Of a stretch of DNA of 64,000 nt, positions 24,801 through 39,600 are shown piece after piece. Where the stretch lies: the NCBI RefSeq assembly GCF_905163445.1, contig NC_053183.1, positions 124,001 to 188,000 of the forward strand. Reading direction: 5' to 3'. The stretch's first letter is position 1, and every line of letters begins with the position of its first letter. Position numbers and translations under genes: made by a program. The notes beneath the pieces are model-generated. The model saw only the letters and a program-made list of their open reading frames with translations. It was not told the DNA's origin and searched no databases. The DNA comes from Pararge aegeria. Its lineage: Eukaryota; Arthropoda; Insecta; Lepidoptera; Nymphalidae.

Positions 24801-26609
24801 ATGAGAATGAAAAATAGCAATTATTTTGAATAGTTTTCAGAATGAGACAGACGGGTGTGGTAGGGTAAAATCTCCAATTTAAAGTTCCCTTATTGCGTAT
24901 ATGTTATGTGTGTTTGCATAGTAGTTTACTATAATGGTAAGCGGTTCGTGTAACGATCTTGCGCGTCTATATTTACAAGTGTGTGGGCAGTTCGTGTATT
25001 GATTATTCGATGACGAGACCTCGTAAGAGTCCCGTATCGTTATTTTTCGTCACTACCTACCCCCCTACCTCCCCCCGTGCGGGGTACAATATTGATATGA
25101 TATTAAAAAAATACCATTAATAAATAACATAATAAAAGACCACCACTTTTATAGAGACATAACGCCACATAATTATAAAAAGTATAGTGTGTGGATCTAA
25201 TCAACCACCACTGGCACCAGACCCTCAATGCCCTTAAATTTTACCTCGTTAAAATATTTAAAGTGTACTCATTCCGATTGCGAGACCTCGTAAGAGTCCC
25301 GTATCGTTATTTTTCGTCACTACCTACCCGTACCTCCCCCCTGTGCGGGGTACAATATTGATATGATATTAAAATAATACCATTAATAAATAACATAATA
25401 AAAGACCACGACTTTTATAGAGACATAACGCCACTGTGTGGCGCCGCCATCAGTCTCCTTAGACTCGGTACTTTGTCGTCGCCGTCGACTTCGCACCTTC
25501 GCCCCATATAGTAGTGGCGCGGCGCGACGGGCCTAATGTGTAAGTGAAAAAAAAAAAAAAAAAATTAAATTAATTGTTATTTTACAATATCTTCTAATAT
25601 GAATAAGAGTACTTTGTATTGGTACGTTTTGTTTTTTGTTTTTTTTTTTTTTAAACGGAACTGAACCTAAGTGACCGGCCTGCGGCCGGGCACCCGTCTT
25701 ATTCATGTTCTAACCTAACCTAACCTATCCAAATCTTTTAAAACTAGTTTGGATTCCTTTAGACCTCAGCCCACCGGCAACTACGACTAACTAAACACTG
25801 ATCTAGCTATCTGGCTTTCATCAGTGCATCAACAGCAGCATAACTAGTATTAAAATAGTAATGAGTTTTTATTAATGCATATATTCACATTAAATCTTGA
25901 ATCTAAAGTCTAAAGGTGTCAAAACTAGATTTAGGTTAGGTTAGGTTAGAACATGAATACGAGGGGTGCCCGGCCACAGGCCGGGCGGGCACTTGGGTTC
26001 AGTTCAGTCAAAAATTATATATTATTTACTATTATTTATATTTGAATGAGAATGAAAAATAGCAATTATTTTGAATAGTTTTCAGAATGAGACAGACGGG
26101 TGTGGTAGGGTAAAATCTCCAATTTAAAGTTCCCTTATTGCGTATATGTTATGTGTGTTTGCATAGTAGTTTACTATAATGGTAAGCGGTTCGTGTAACG
26201 ATCTTGCGCGTCTATATTTACAAGTGTGTGGGCAGTTCGTGTATTGATTATTCGATGACGAGACCTCGTAAGAGTCCCGTATCGTTATTTTTCGTCACTA
26301 CCTACCCCCCTACCTCCCCCCGTGCGGGGTACAATATTGATATGATATTAAAAAAATACCATTAATAAATAACATAATAAAAGACCACCACTTTTATAGA
26401 GACATAACGCCACATAATTATAAAAAGTATAGTGTGTGGATCTAATCAACCACCACTGGCACCAGACCCTCAATGCCCTTAAATTTTACCTCGTTAAAAT
26501 ATTTAAAGTGTACTCATTCCGATTGCGAGACCTCGTAAGAGTCCCGTATCGTTATTTTTCGTCACTACCTACCCGTACCTCCCCCCTGTGCGGGGTACAA
26601 TATTGATAT
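15831..26609. repeat. Satellite array, block 2
   Basis: Resumes the unit split by the DNA transposon (AACTAAACACTG) and continues with units starting at 16337, 17582, 18826, 20071, 21315, 22560, 23805, 25050 and 26295. The last unit is interrupted after TGATAT at 26609 by a retrotransposon fragment. The first complete unit here shares the variant GGCCTGAGGCC in its left foldback hairpin with the transposon-carrying unit (about 13076 and 16966). No gene seen outside the insertions. Confidence 0.96.
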
Positions 26610-27671
26610 AATAATAAATAAATAAATATTTATTTCAAGTAACATAGACTCATATTGTTAGTAATACAAAGCTTATATCTATGTTAGTAAATTAACCTAA
26701 AAAACACTAAGTACCTAATTATTAAGTATGTAGGTCATCGCTGCACCATTCCATTAGAAACGACGCAGCAATGATTTACATATACACAGTCCAATCGACT
26801 GGCAATCAATTTCAGAATGCTGTTGGAACTGCTCCGCAATCTACGCACCAGGGATCCGCATCTTTTACGCATTGTCGCATAAAAACAATCAACTTGCGCC
26901 GCCGCAAACATCCCTGATGCGCTGCAATACCGGGGCAGCCCCATCAGCACCCTGAAGGCATTGTTATACTGGACACGGAGAGCGCTGTACGATTTTGTGG
27001 AGTACTTGACCCACAGGTTGCACGTGTAAAAAGATGTACAATAGGCTCTAAACAAAGTTATCTTTACATTGGTGGAACAACGTGCAAACCTGCGAGCCAG
27101 CATATTCGCTCTCACTGACACTGCTCTCCGTTCCCTCTCGATGTCAGTATCGTCTTTGAGGTCAGGGGTCAACATATGCCCTAGATATTTATATTGATAC
27201 ACTCTTTCTAGTGCATTTCCATTTAGAAAGATGGGTGGAACTTTCTTCTGTGTTTTGCCCATGGCCTCAAAGACCATTACCACACTTTTCTTTACATTAT
27301 AAGTAAGACCGTGTTTTTCCACAAAAGCTTCACAAATCGCCAACAGTTTTCTCAGGCCACAAACCGACGCACTCACCAGCACCATGTCATCAGCGTAGCT
27401 AATGTTATTCAAACAAACCCCATCTATGTAACAGCCGGTCCTGGTGCTGCTGAGCTCGCCGAGCAACTCGTTCACATATAGGTTGAAGAGCGTAGGTGAA
27501 GTCAAACCTCCCTGCCTCACCCCGCACTCCAACAGATACGGACGTGATAATACGCCCGCCCATCGCACGCTGTTGACCTGGTTTCCATACCAATATTTGA
27601 AAATATTGATGAGTTCCAGTGGAACTTTAATTTCTTCCAGTTTTCTCCATAAGATATCATAAGATACCAGG
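26610..27671 (-). mobile_element. 5'-truncated non-LTR retrotransposon (1,062 bp)
   Basis: An insertion in the unit starting at 26295, bounded by the 6-bp duplication TGATAT (26604-26609 and 27672-27677). The intact satellite there reads ATTGATATGATATT, so removing the insertion plus one TGATAT restores it. The element lies on the minus strand. Its 3' end is at the low coordinate, with an AATAAA signal (complement of 26629-26634) and a short AAT/AAAT-rich tail. The 5' end is cut inside the reverse transcriptase domain. This is a typical incomplete product of target-primed reverse transcription. Confidence 0.92.
26735..27671 (-). pseudogene. Reverse transcriptase C-terminal fragment of a non-LTR retrotransposon
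   Basis: An open frame of about 311 element-derived codons with no internal stop. It starts just after reverse transcriptase motif A: SYDILWRKLEE normally follows the first catalytic aspartate, which is missing. GVRQGGLTSPTLFNLYVNELL is the motif B region, SYADDMVLV carries the catalytic YADD, NVKKS and YKYLGHMLTPD belong to the following palm and thumb segments, and a C-terminal part contains YNNAFRVLMGLPR and CSASGMF. The frame continues upstream into satellite sequence to an ATG at 27709, giving a 324-residue chimeric frame whose first 13 residues are satellite-encoded. Lacking motif A and the endonuclease, it cannot be active. Clade not assigned. Confidence 0.88.
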
Positions 27672-30600
27672 TGATATGATATTAAAATAATACCATTAAT
27701 AAATAACATAATAAAAGACCACGACTTTTATAGAGACATAACGCCACTGTGTGGCGCCGCCATCAGTCTCCTTAGACTCGGTACTTTGTCGTCGCCGTCG
27801 ACTTCGCACCTTCGCCCCATATAGTAGTGGCGCGGCGCGACGGGCCTAATGTGTAAGTGAAAAAAAAAAAAAAAAATTAAATTAATTGTTATTTTACAAT
27901 ATCTTCTAATATGAATAAGAGTACTTTGTATTGGTACGTTTTGTTTTTTGTTTTTTTTTTTTTTAAACGGAACTGAACCTAAGTGACCGGCCTGCGGCCG
28001 GGCACCCGTCTTATTCATGTTCTAACCTAACCTAACCTATCCAAATCTTTTAAAACTAGTTTGGATTCCTTTAGACCTCAGCCCACCGGCAACTACGACT
28101 AACTAAACACTGATCTAGCTATCTGGCTTTCATCAGTGCATCAACAGCAGCATAACTAGTATTAAAATAGTAATGAGTTTTTATTAATGCATATATTCAC
28201 ATTAAATCTTGAATCTAAAGTCTAAAGGTGTCAAAACTAGATTTAGGTTAGGTTAGGTTAGAACATGAATACGAGGGGTGCCCGGCCACAGGCCGGGCGG
28301 GCACTTGGGTTCAGTTCAGTCAAAAATTATATATTATTTACTATTATTTATATTTGAATGAGAATGAAAAATAGCAATTATTTTGAATAGTTTTCAGAAT
28401 GAGACAGACGGGTGTGGTAGGGTAAAATCTCCAATTTAAAGTTCCCTTATTGCGTATATGTTATGTGTGTTTGCATAGTAGTTTACTATAATGGTAAGCG
28501 GTTCGTGTAACGATCTTGCGCGTCTATATTTACAAGTGTGTGGGCAGTTCGTGTATTGATTATTCGATGACGAGACCTCGTAAGAGTCCCGTATCGTTAT
28601 TTTTCGTCACTACCTACCCCCCTACCTCCCCCCGTGCGGGGTACAATATTGATATGATATTAAAAAAATACCATTAATAAATAACATAATAAAAGACCAC
28701 CACTTTTATAGAGACATAACGCCACATAATTATAAAAAGTATAGTGTGTGGATCTAATCAACCACCACTGGCACCAGACCCTCAATGCCCTTAAATTTTA
28801 CCTCGTTAAAATATTTAAAGTGTACTCATTCCGATTGCGAGACCTCGTAAGAGTCCCGTATCGTTATTTTTCGTCACTACCTACCCGTACCTCCCCCCTG
28901 TGCGGGGTACAATATTGATATGATATTAAAATAATACCATTAATAAATAACATAATAAAAGACCACGACTTTTATAGAGACATAACGCCACTGTGTGGCG
29001 CTGCCATCAGTCTCCTTAGACTCGGTACTTTGTCGTCGCCGTCGACTTCGCACCTTCGCCCCATATAGTAGTGGCGCGGCGCGACGGGCCTAATGTGTAA
29101 GTGAAAAAAAAAAAAAAAAAAATTAAATTAATTGTTATTTTACAATATCTTCTAATATGAATAAGAGTACTTTGTATTGGTACGTTTTGTTTTTTGTTTT
29201 TTTTTTTTTTAAACGGAACTGAACCTAAGTGACCGGCCTGCGGCCGGGCACCCGTCTTATTCATGTTCTAACCTAACCTAACCTATCCAAATCTTTTAAA
29301 ACTAGTTTGGATTCCTTTAGACCTCAGCCCACCGGCAACTACGACTAACTAAACACTGATCTAGCTATCTGGCTTTCATCAGTGCATCAACAGCAGCATA
29401 ACTAGTATTAAAATAGTAATGAGTTTTTATTAATGCATATATTCACATTAAATCTTGAATCTAAAGTCTAAAGGTGTCAAAACTAGATTTAGGTTAGGTT
29501 AGGTTAGAACATGAATACGAGGGGTGCCCGGCCACAGGCCGGGCGGGCACTTGGGTTCAGTTCAGTCAAAAATTATATATTATTTACTATTATTTATATT
29601 TGAATGAGAATGAAAAATAGCAATTATTTTGAATAGTTTTCAGAATGAGACAGACGGGTGTGGTAGGGTAAAATCTCCAATTTAAAGTTCCCTTATTGCG
29701 TATATGTTATGTGTGTTTGCATAGTAGTTTACTATAATGGTAAGCGGTTCGTGTAACGATCTTGCGCGTCTATATTTACAAGTGTGTGGGCAGTTCGTGT
29801 ATTGATTATTCGATGACGAGACCTCGTAAGAGTCCCGTATCGTTATTTTTCGTCACTACCTACCCCCCTACCTCCCCCCGTGCGGGGTACAATATTGATA
29901 TGATATTAAAAAAATACCATTAATAAATAACATAATAAAAGACCACCACTTTTATAGAGACATAACGCCACATAATTATAAAAAGTATAGTGTGTGGATC
30001 TAATCAACCACCACTGGCACCAGACCCTCAATGCCCTTAAATTTTACCTCGTTAAAATATTTAAAGTGTACTCATTCCGATTGCGAGACCTCGTAAGAGT
30101 CCCGTATCGTTATTTTTCGTCACTACCTACCCGTACCTCCCCCCTGTGCGGGGTACAATATTGATATGATATTAAAATAATACCATTAATAAATAACATA
30201 ATAAAAGACCACGACTTTTATAGAGACATAACGCCACTGTGTGGCGCCGCCATCAGTCTCCTTAGACTCGGTACTTTGTCGTCGCCGTCGACTTCGCACC
30301 TTCGCCCCATATAGTAGTGGCGCGGCGCGACGGGCCTAATGTGTAAGTGAAAAAAAAAAAAAAAAAAATTAAATTAATTGTTATTTTACAATATCTTCTA
30401 ATATGAATAAGAGTACTTTGTATTGGTACGTTTTGTTTTTTGTTTTTTTTTTTTTTAAACGGAACTGAACCTAAGTGACCGGCCTGCGGCCGGGCACCCG
30501 TCTTATTCATGTTCTAACCTAACCTAACCTATCCAAATCTTTTAAAACTAGTTTGGATTCCTTTAGACCTCAGCCCACCGGCAACTACGACTAACTAAAC

Positions 30601-33600
30601 ACTGATCTAGCTATCTGGCTTTCATCAGTGCATCAACAGCAGCATAACTAGTATTAAAATAGTAATGAGTTTTTATTAATGCATATATTCACATTAAATC
30701 TTGAATCTAAAGTCTAAAGGTGTCAAAACTAGATTTAGGTTAGGTTAGGTTAGAACATGAATACGAGGGGTGCCCGGCCACAGGCCGGGCGGGCACTTGG
30801 GTTCAGTTCAGTCAAAAATTATATATTATTTACTATTATTTATATTTGAATGAGAATGAAAAATAGCAATTATTTTGAATAGTTTTCAGAATGAGACAGA
30901 CGGGTGTGGTAGGGTAAAATCTCCAATTTAAAGTTCCCTTATTGCGTATATGTTATGTGTGTTTGCATAGTAGTTTACTATAATGGTAAGCGGTTCGTGT
31001 AACGATCTTGCGCGTCTATATTTACAAGTGTGTGGGCAGTTCGTGTATTGATTATTCGATGACGAGACCTCGTAAGAGTCCCGTATCGTTATTTTTCGTC
31101 ACTACCTACCCCCCTACCTCCCCCCGTGCGGGGTACAATATTGATATGATATTAAAAAAATACCATTAATAAATAACATAATAAAAGACCACCACTTTTA
31201 TAGAGACATAACGCCACATAATTATAAAAAGTATAGTGTGTGGATCTAATCAACCACCACTGGCACCAGACCCTCAATGCCCTTAAATTTTACCTCGTTA
31301 AAATATTTAAAGTGTACTCATTCCGATTGCGAGACCTCGTAAGAGTCCCGTATCGTTATTTTTCGTCACTACCTACCCATACCTCCCCCCTGTGCGGGGT
31401 ACAATATTGATATGATATTAAAATAATACCATTAATAAATAACATAATAAAAGACCACGACTTTTATAGAGACATAACGCCACTGTGTGGCGCCGCCATC
31501 AGTCTCCTTAGACTCGGTACTTTGTCGTCGCCGTCGACTTCGCACCTTCGCCCCATATAGTAGTGGCGCGGCGCGACGGGCCTAATGTGTAAGTGAAAAA
31601 AAAAAAAAAAAAAATTAAATTAATTGTTATTTTACAATATCTTCTAATATGAATAAGAGTACTTTGTATTGGTACGTTTTGTTTTTTGTTTTTTTTTTTT
31701 TTAAACGGAACTGAACCTAAGTGACCGGCCTGCGGCCGGGCACCCGTCTTATTCATGTTCTAACCTAACCTAACCTATCCAAATCTTTTAAAACTAGTTT
31801 GGATTCCTTTAGACCTCAGCCCACCGGCAACTACGACTAACTAAACACTGATCTAGCTATCTGGCTTTCATCAGTGCATCAACAGCAGCATAACTAGTAT
31901 TAAAATAGTAATGAGTTTTTATTAATGCATATATTCACATTAAATCTTGAATCTAAAGTCTAAAGGTGTCAAAACTAGATTTAGGTTAGGTTAGGTTAGA
32001 ACATGAATACGAGGGGTGCCCGGCCACAGGCCGGGCGGGCACTTGGGTTCAGTTCAGTCAAAAATTATATATTATTTACTATTATTTATATTTGAATGAG
32101 AATGAAAAATAGCAATTATTTTGAATAGTTTTCAGAATGAGACAGACGGGTGTGGTAGGGTAAAATCTCCAATTTAAAGTTCCCTTATTGCGTATATGTT
32201 ATGTGTGTTTGCATAGTAGTTTACCATAATGGTAAGCGGTTCGTGTAACGATCTTGCGCGTCTATATTTACAAGTGTGTGGGCAGTTCGTGTATTGATTA
32301 TTCGATGACGAGACCTCGTAAGAGTCCCGTATCGTTATTTTTCGTCACTACCTACCCCCCTACCTCCCCCCGTGCGGGGTACAATATTGATATGATATTA
32401 AAAAAATACCATTAATAAATAACATAATAAAAGACCACCACTTTTATAGAGACATAACGCCACATAATTATAAAAAGTATAGTGTGTGGATCTAATCAAC
32501 CACCACTGGCACCAGACCCTCAATGCCCTTAAATTTTACCTCGTTAAAATATTTAAAGTGTACTCATTCCGATTGCGAGACCTCGTAAGAGTCCCGTATC
32601 GTTATTTTTCGTCACTACCTACCCGTACCTCCCCCCTGTGCGGGGTACAATATTGATATGATATTAAAATAATACCATTAATAAATAACATAATAAAAGA
32701 CCACGACTTTTATAGAGACATAACGCCACTGTGTGGCGCCGCCATCAGTCTCCTTAGACTCGGTACTTTGTCGTCGCCGTCGACTTCGCACCTTCGCCCC
32801 ATATAGTAGTGGCGCGGCGCGACGGGCCTAATGTGTAAGTGAAAAAAAAAAAAAAAAAAATTAAATTAATTGTTATTTTACAATATCTTCTAATATGAAT
32901 AAGAGTACTTTGTATTGGTACGTTTTGTTTTTTGTTTTTTTTTTTTTTAAACGGAACTGAACCTAAGTGACCGGCCTGCGGCCGGGCACCCGTCTTATTC
33001 ATGTTCTAACCTAACCTAACCTATCCAAATCTTTTAAAACTAGTTTGGATTCCTTTAGACCTCAGCCCACCGGCAACTACGACTAACTAAACACTGATCT
33101 AGCTATCTGGCTTTCATCAGTGCATCAACAGCAGCATAACTAGTATTAAAATAGTAATGAGTTTTTATTAATGCATATATTCACATTAAATCTTGAATCT
33201 AAAGTCTAAAGGTGTCAAAACTAGATTTAGGTTAGGTTAGGTTAGAACATGAATACGAGGGGTGCCCGGCCACAGGCCGGGCGGGCACTTGGGTTCAGTT
33301 CAGTCAAAAATTATATATTATTTACTATTATTTATATTTGAATGAGAATGAAAAGTAGCAATTATTTTGAATAGTTTTCAGAATGAGACAGACGGGTGTG
33401 GTAGGGTAAAATCTCCAATTTAAAGTTCCCTTATTGCGTATATGTTATGTGTGTTTGCATAGTAGTTTACTATAATGGTAAGCGGTTCGTGTAACGATCT
33501 TGCGCGTCTATATTTACAAGTGTGTGGGCAGTTCGTGTATTGATTATTCGATGACGAGACCTCGTAAGAGTCCCGTATCGTTATTTTTCGTCACTACCTA

Positions 33601-36600
33601 CCCCCCTACCTCCCCCCGTGCGGGGTACAATATTGATATGATATTAAAAAAATACCATTAATAAATAACATAATAAAAGACCACCACTTTTATAGAGACA
33701 TAACGCCACATAATTATAAAAAGTATAGTGTGTGGATCTAATCAACCACCACTGGCACCAGACCCTCAATGCCCTTAAATTTTACCTCGTTAAAATATTT
33801 AAAGTGTACTCATTCCGATTGCGAGACCTCGTAAGAGTCCCGTATCGTTATTTTTCGTCACTACCTACCCGTACCTCCCCCCTGTGCGGGGTACAATATT
33901 GATATGATATTAAAATAATACCATTAATAAATAACATAATAAAAGACCACGACTTTTATAGAGACATAACGCCACTGTGTGGCGCCGCCATCAGTCTCCT
34001 TAGACTCGGTACTTTGTCGTCGCCGTCGACTTCGCACCTTCGCCCCATATAGTAGTGGCGCGGCGCGACGGGCCTAATGTGTAAGTGAAAAAAAAAAAAA
34101 AAAAATTAAATTAATTGTTATTTTACAATATCTTCTAATATGAATAAGAGTACTTTGTATTGGTACGTTTTGTTTTTTGTTTTTTTTTTTTTTAAACGGA
34201 ACTGAACCTAAGTGACCGGCCTGCGGCCGGGCACCCGTCTTATTCATGTTCTAACCTAACCTAACCTATCCAAATCTTTTAAAACTAGTTTGGATTCCTT
34301 TAGACCTCAGCCCACCGGCAACTACGACTAACTAAACACTGATCTAGCTATCTGGCTTTCATCAGTGCATCAACAGCAGCATAACTAGTATTAAAATAGT
34401 AATGAGTTTTTATTAATGCATATATTCACATTAAATCTTGAATCTAAAGTCTAAAGGTGTCAAAACTAGATTTAGGTTAGGTTAGGTTAGAACATGAATA
34501 CGAGGGGTGCCCGGCCACAGGCCGGGCGGGCACTTGGGTTCAGTTCAGTCAAAAATTATATATTATTTACTATTATTTATATTTGAATGAGAATGAAAAA
34601 TAGCAATTATTTTGAATAGTTTTCAGAATGAGACAGACGGGTGTGGTAGGGTAAAATCTCCAATTTAAAGTTCCCTTATTGCGTATATGTTATGTGTGTT
34701 TGCATAGTAGTTTACTATAATGGTAAGCGGTTCGTGTAACGATCTTGCGCGTCTATATTTACAAGTGTGTGGGCAGTTCGTGTATTGATTATTCGATGAC
34801 GAGACCTCGTAAGAGTCCCGTATCGTTATTTTTCGTCACTACCTACCCCCCTACCTCCCCCCGTGCGGGGTACAATATTGATATGATATTAAAAAAATAC
34901 CATTAATAAATAACATAATAAAAGACCACCACTTTTATAGAGACATAACGCCACATAATTATAAAAAGTATAGTGTGTGGATCTAATCAACCACCACTGG
35001 CACCAGACCCTCAATGCCCTTAAATTTTACCTCGTTAAAATATTTAAAGTGTACTCATTCCGATTGCGAGACCTCGTAAGAGTCCCTTATCGTTATTTTT
35101 CGTCACTACCTACCCGTACCTCCCCCCTGTGCGGGGTACAATATTGATATGATATTAAAATAATACCATTAATAAATAACATAATAAAAGACCACGACTT
35201 TTATAGAGACATAACGCCACTGTGTGGCGCCGCCATCAGTCTCCTTAGACTCGGTACTTTGTCGTCGCCGTCGACTTCGCACCTTCGCCCCATATAGTAG
35301 TGGCGCGGCGCGACGGGCCTAATGTGTAAGTGAAAAAAAAAAAAAAAAAAATTAAATTAATTGTTATTTTACAATATCTTCTAATATGAATAAGAGTACT
35401 TTGTATTGGTACGTTTTGTTTTTTGTTTTTTTTTTTTTTAAACGGAACTGAACCTAAGTGACCGGCCTGCGGCCGGGCACCCGTCTTATTCATGTTCTAA
35501 CCTAACCTAACCTATCCAAATCTTTTAAAACTAGTTTGGATTCCTTTAGACCTCAGCCCACCGGCAACTACGACTAACTAAACACTGATCTAGCTATCTG
35601 GCTTTCATCAGTGCATCAACAGCAGCATAACTAGTATTAAAATAGTAATGAGTTTTTATTAATGCATATATTCACATTAAATCTTGAATCTAAAGTCTAA
35701 AGGTGTCAAAACTAGATTTAGGTTAGGTTAGGTTAGAACATGAATACGAGGGGTGCCCGGCCACAGGCCGGGCGGGCACTTGGGTTCAGTTCAGTCAAAA
35801 ATTATATATTATTTACTATTATTTATATTTGAATGAGAATGAAAAATAGCAATTATTTTGAATAGTTTTCAGAATGAGACAGACGGGTGTGGTAGGGTAA
35901 AATCTCCAATTTAAAGTTCCCTTATTGCGTATATGTTATGTGTGTTTGCATAGTAGTTTACTATAATGGTAAGCGGTTCGTGTAACGATCTTGCGCGTCT
36001 ATATTTACAAGTGTGTGGGCAGTTCGTGTATTGATTATTCGATGACGAGACCTCGTAAGAGTCCCGTATCGTTATTTTTCGTCACTACCTACCCCCCTAC
36101 CTCCCCCCGTGCGGGGTACAATATTGATATGATATTAAAAAAATACCATTAATAAATAACATAATAAAAGACCACCACTTTTATAGAGACATAACGCCAC
36201 ATAATTATAAAAAGTATAGTGTGTGGATCTAATCAACCACCACTGGCACCAGACCCTCAATGCCCTTAAATTTTACCTCGTTAAAATATTTAAAGTGTAC
36301 TCATTCCGATTGCGAGACCTCGTAAGAGTCCCGTATCGTTATTTTTCGTCACTACCTACCCGTACCTCCCCCCTGTGCGGGGTACAATATTGATATGATA
36401 TTAAAATAATACCATTAATAAATAACATAATAAAAGACCACGACTTTTATAGAGACATAACGCCACTGTGTGGCGCCGCCATCAGTCTCCTTAGACTCGG
36501 TACTTTGTCGTCGCCGTCGACTTCGCACCTTCGCCCCATATAGTAGTGGCGCGGCGCGACGGGCCTAATGTGTAAGTGAAAAAAAAAAAAAAAAAAATTA

Positions 36601-39600
36601 AATTAATTGTTATTTTACAATATCTTCTAATATGAATAAGAGTACTTTGTATTGGTACGTTTTGTTTTTTGTTTTTTTTTTTTTTAAACGGAACTGAACC
36701 TAAGTGACCGGCCTGCGGCCGGGCACCCGTCTTATTCATGTTCTAACCTAACCTAACCTATCCAAATCTTTTAAAACTAGTTTGGATTCCTTTAGACCTC
36801 AGCCCACCGGCAACTACGACTAACTAAACACTGATCTAGCTATCTGGCTTTCATCAGTGCATCAACAGCAGCATAACTAGTATTAAAATAGTAATGAGTT
36901 TTTATTAATGCATATATTCACATTAAATCTTGAATCTAAAGTCTAAAGGTGTCAAAACTAGATTTAGGTTAGGTTAGGTTAGAACATGAATACGAGGGGT
37001 GCCCGGCCACAGGCCGGGCGGGCACTTGGGTTCAGTTCAGTCAAAAATTATATATTATTTACTATTATTTATATTTGAATGAGAATGAAAAATAGCAATT
37101 ATTTTGAATAGTTTTCAGAATGAGACAGACGGGTGTGGTAGGGTAAAATCTCCAATTTAAAGTTCCCTTATTGCGTATATGTTATGTGTGTTTGCATAGT
37201 AGTTTACTATAATGGTAAGCGGTTCGTGTAACGATCTTGCGCGTCTATATTTACAAGTGTGTGGGCAGTTCGTGTATTGATTATTCGATGACGAGACCTC
37301 GTAAGAGTCCCGTATCGTTATTTTTCGTCACTACCTACCCCCCTACCTCCCCCCGTGCGGGGTACAATATTGATATGATATTAAAAAAATACCATTAATA
37401 AATAACATAATAAAAGACCACCACTTTTATAGAGACATAACGCCACATAATTATAAAAAGTATAGTGTGTGGATCTAATCAACCACCACTGGCACCAGAC
37501 CCTCAATGCCCTTAAATTTTACCTCGTTAAAATATTTAAAGTGTACTCATTCCGATTGCGAGACCTCGTAAGAGTCCCGTATCGTTATTTTTCGTCACTA
37601 CCTACCCGTACCTCCCCCCTGTGCGGGGTACAATATTGATATGATATTAAAATAATACCATTAATAAATAACATAATAAAAGACCACGACTTTTATAGAG
37701 ACATAACGCCACTGTGTGGCGCCGCCATCAGTCTCCTTAGACTCGGTACTTTGTCGTCGCCGTCGACTTCGCACCTTCGCCCCATATAGTAGTGGCGCGG
37801 CGCGACGGGCCTAATGTGTAAGTGAAAAAAAAAAAAAAAAAATTAAATTAATTGTTATTTTACAATATCTTCTAATATGAATAAGAGTACTTTGTATTGG
37901 TACGTTTTGTTTTTTGTTTTTTTTTTTTTTAAACGGAACTGAACCTAAGTGACCGGCCTGCGGCCGGGCACCCGTCTTATTCATGTTCTAACCTAACCTA
38001 ACCTATCCAAATCTTTTAAAACTAGTTTGGATTCCTTTAGACCTCAGCCCACCGGCAACTACGACTAACTAAACACTGATCTAGCTATCTGGCTTTCATC
38101 AGTGCATCAACAGCAGCATAACTAGTATTAAAATAGTAATGAGTTTTTATTAATGCATATATTCACATTAAATCTTGAATCTAAAGTCTAAAGGTGTCAA
38201 AACTAGATTTAGGTTAGGTTAGGTTAGAACATGAATACGAGGGGTGCCCGGCCACAGGCCGGGCGGGCACTTGGGTTCAGTTCAGTCAAAAATTATATAT
38301 TATTTACTATTATTTATATTTGAATGAGAATGAAAAATAGCAATTATTTTGAATAGTTTTCAGAATGAGACAGACGGGTGTGGTAGGGTAAAATCTCCAA
38401 TTTAAAGTTCCCTTATTGCGTATATGTTATGTGTGTTTGCATAGTAGTTTACTATAATGGTAAGCGGTTCGTGTAACGATCTTGCGCGTCTATATTTACA
38501 AGTGTGTGGGCAGTTCGTGTATTGATTATTCGATGACGAGACCTCGTAAGAGTCCCGTATCGTTATTTTTCGTCACTACCTACCCCCCTACCTCCCCCCG
38601 TGCGGGGTACAATATTGATATGATATTAAAAAAATACCATTAATAAATAACATAATAAAAGACCACCACTTTTATAGAGACATAACGCCACATAATTATA
38701 AAAAGTATAGTGTGTGGATCTAATCAACCACCACTGGCACCAGACCCTCAATGCCCTTAAATTTTACCTCGTTAAAATATTTAAAGTGTACTCATTCCGA
38801 TTGCGAGACCTCGTAAGAGTCCCGTATCGTTATTTTTCGTCACTACCTACCCGTACCTCCCCCCTGTGCGGGGTACAATATTGATATGATATTAAAATAA
38901 TACCATTAATAAATAACATAATAAAAGATCACGACTTTTATAGAGACATAACGCCACTGTGTGGCGCCGCCATCAGTCTCCTTAGACTCGGTACTTTGTC
39001 GTCGCCGTCGACTTCGCACCTTCGCCCCATATAGTAGTGGCGCGGCGCGACGGGCCTAATGTGTAAGTGAAAAAAAAAAAAAAAAAATTAAATTAATTGT
39101 TATTTTACAATATCTTCTAATATGAATAAGAGTACTTTGTATTGGTACGTTTTGTTTTTTGTTTTTTTTTTTTTAAACGGAACTGAACCTAAGTGACCGG
39201 CCTGCGGCCGGGCACCCGTCTTATTCATGTTCTAACCTAACCTAACCTATCCAAATCTTTTAAAACTAGTTTGGATTCCTTTAGACCTCAGCCCACCGGC
39301 AACTACGACTAACTAAACACTGATCTAGCTATCTGGCTTTCATCAGTGCATCAACAGCAGCATAACTAGTATTAAAATAGTAATGAGTTTTTATTAATGC
39401 ATATATTCACATTAAATCTTGAATCTAAAGTCTAAAGGTGTCAAAACTAGATTTAGGTTAGGTTAGGTTAGAACATGAATACGAGGGGTGCCCGGCCACA
39501 GGCCGGGCGGGCACTTGGGTTCAGTTCAGTCAAAAATTATATATTATTTACTATTATTTATATTTGAATGAGAATGAAAAATAGCAATTATTTTGAATAG

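Noticed and set aside
27405..27662. Small frames opposite or overlapping the reverse transcriptase fragment
   Set aside because: Shadows of the reverse transcriptase frame with no recognisable motif.
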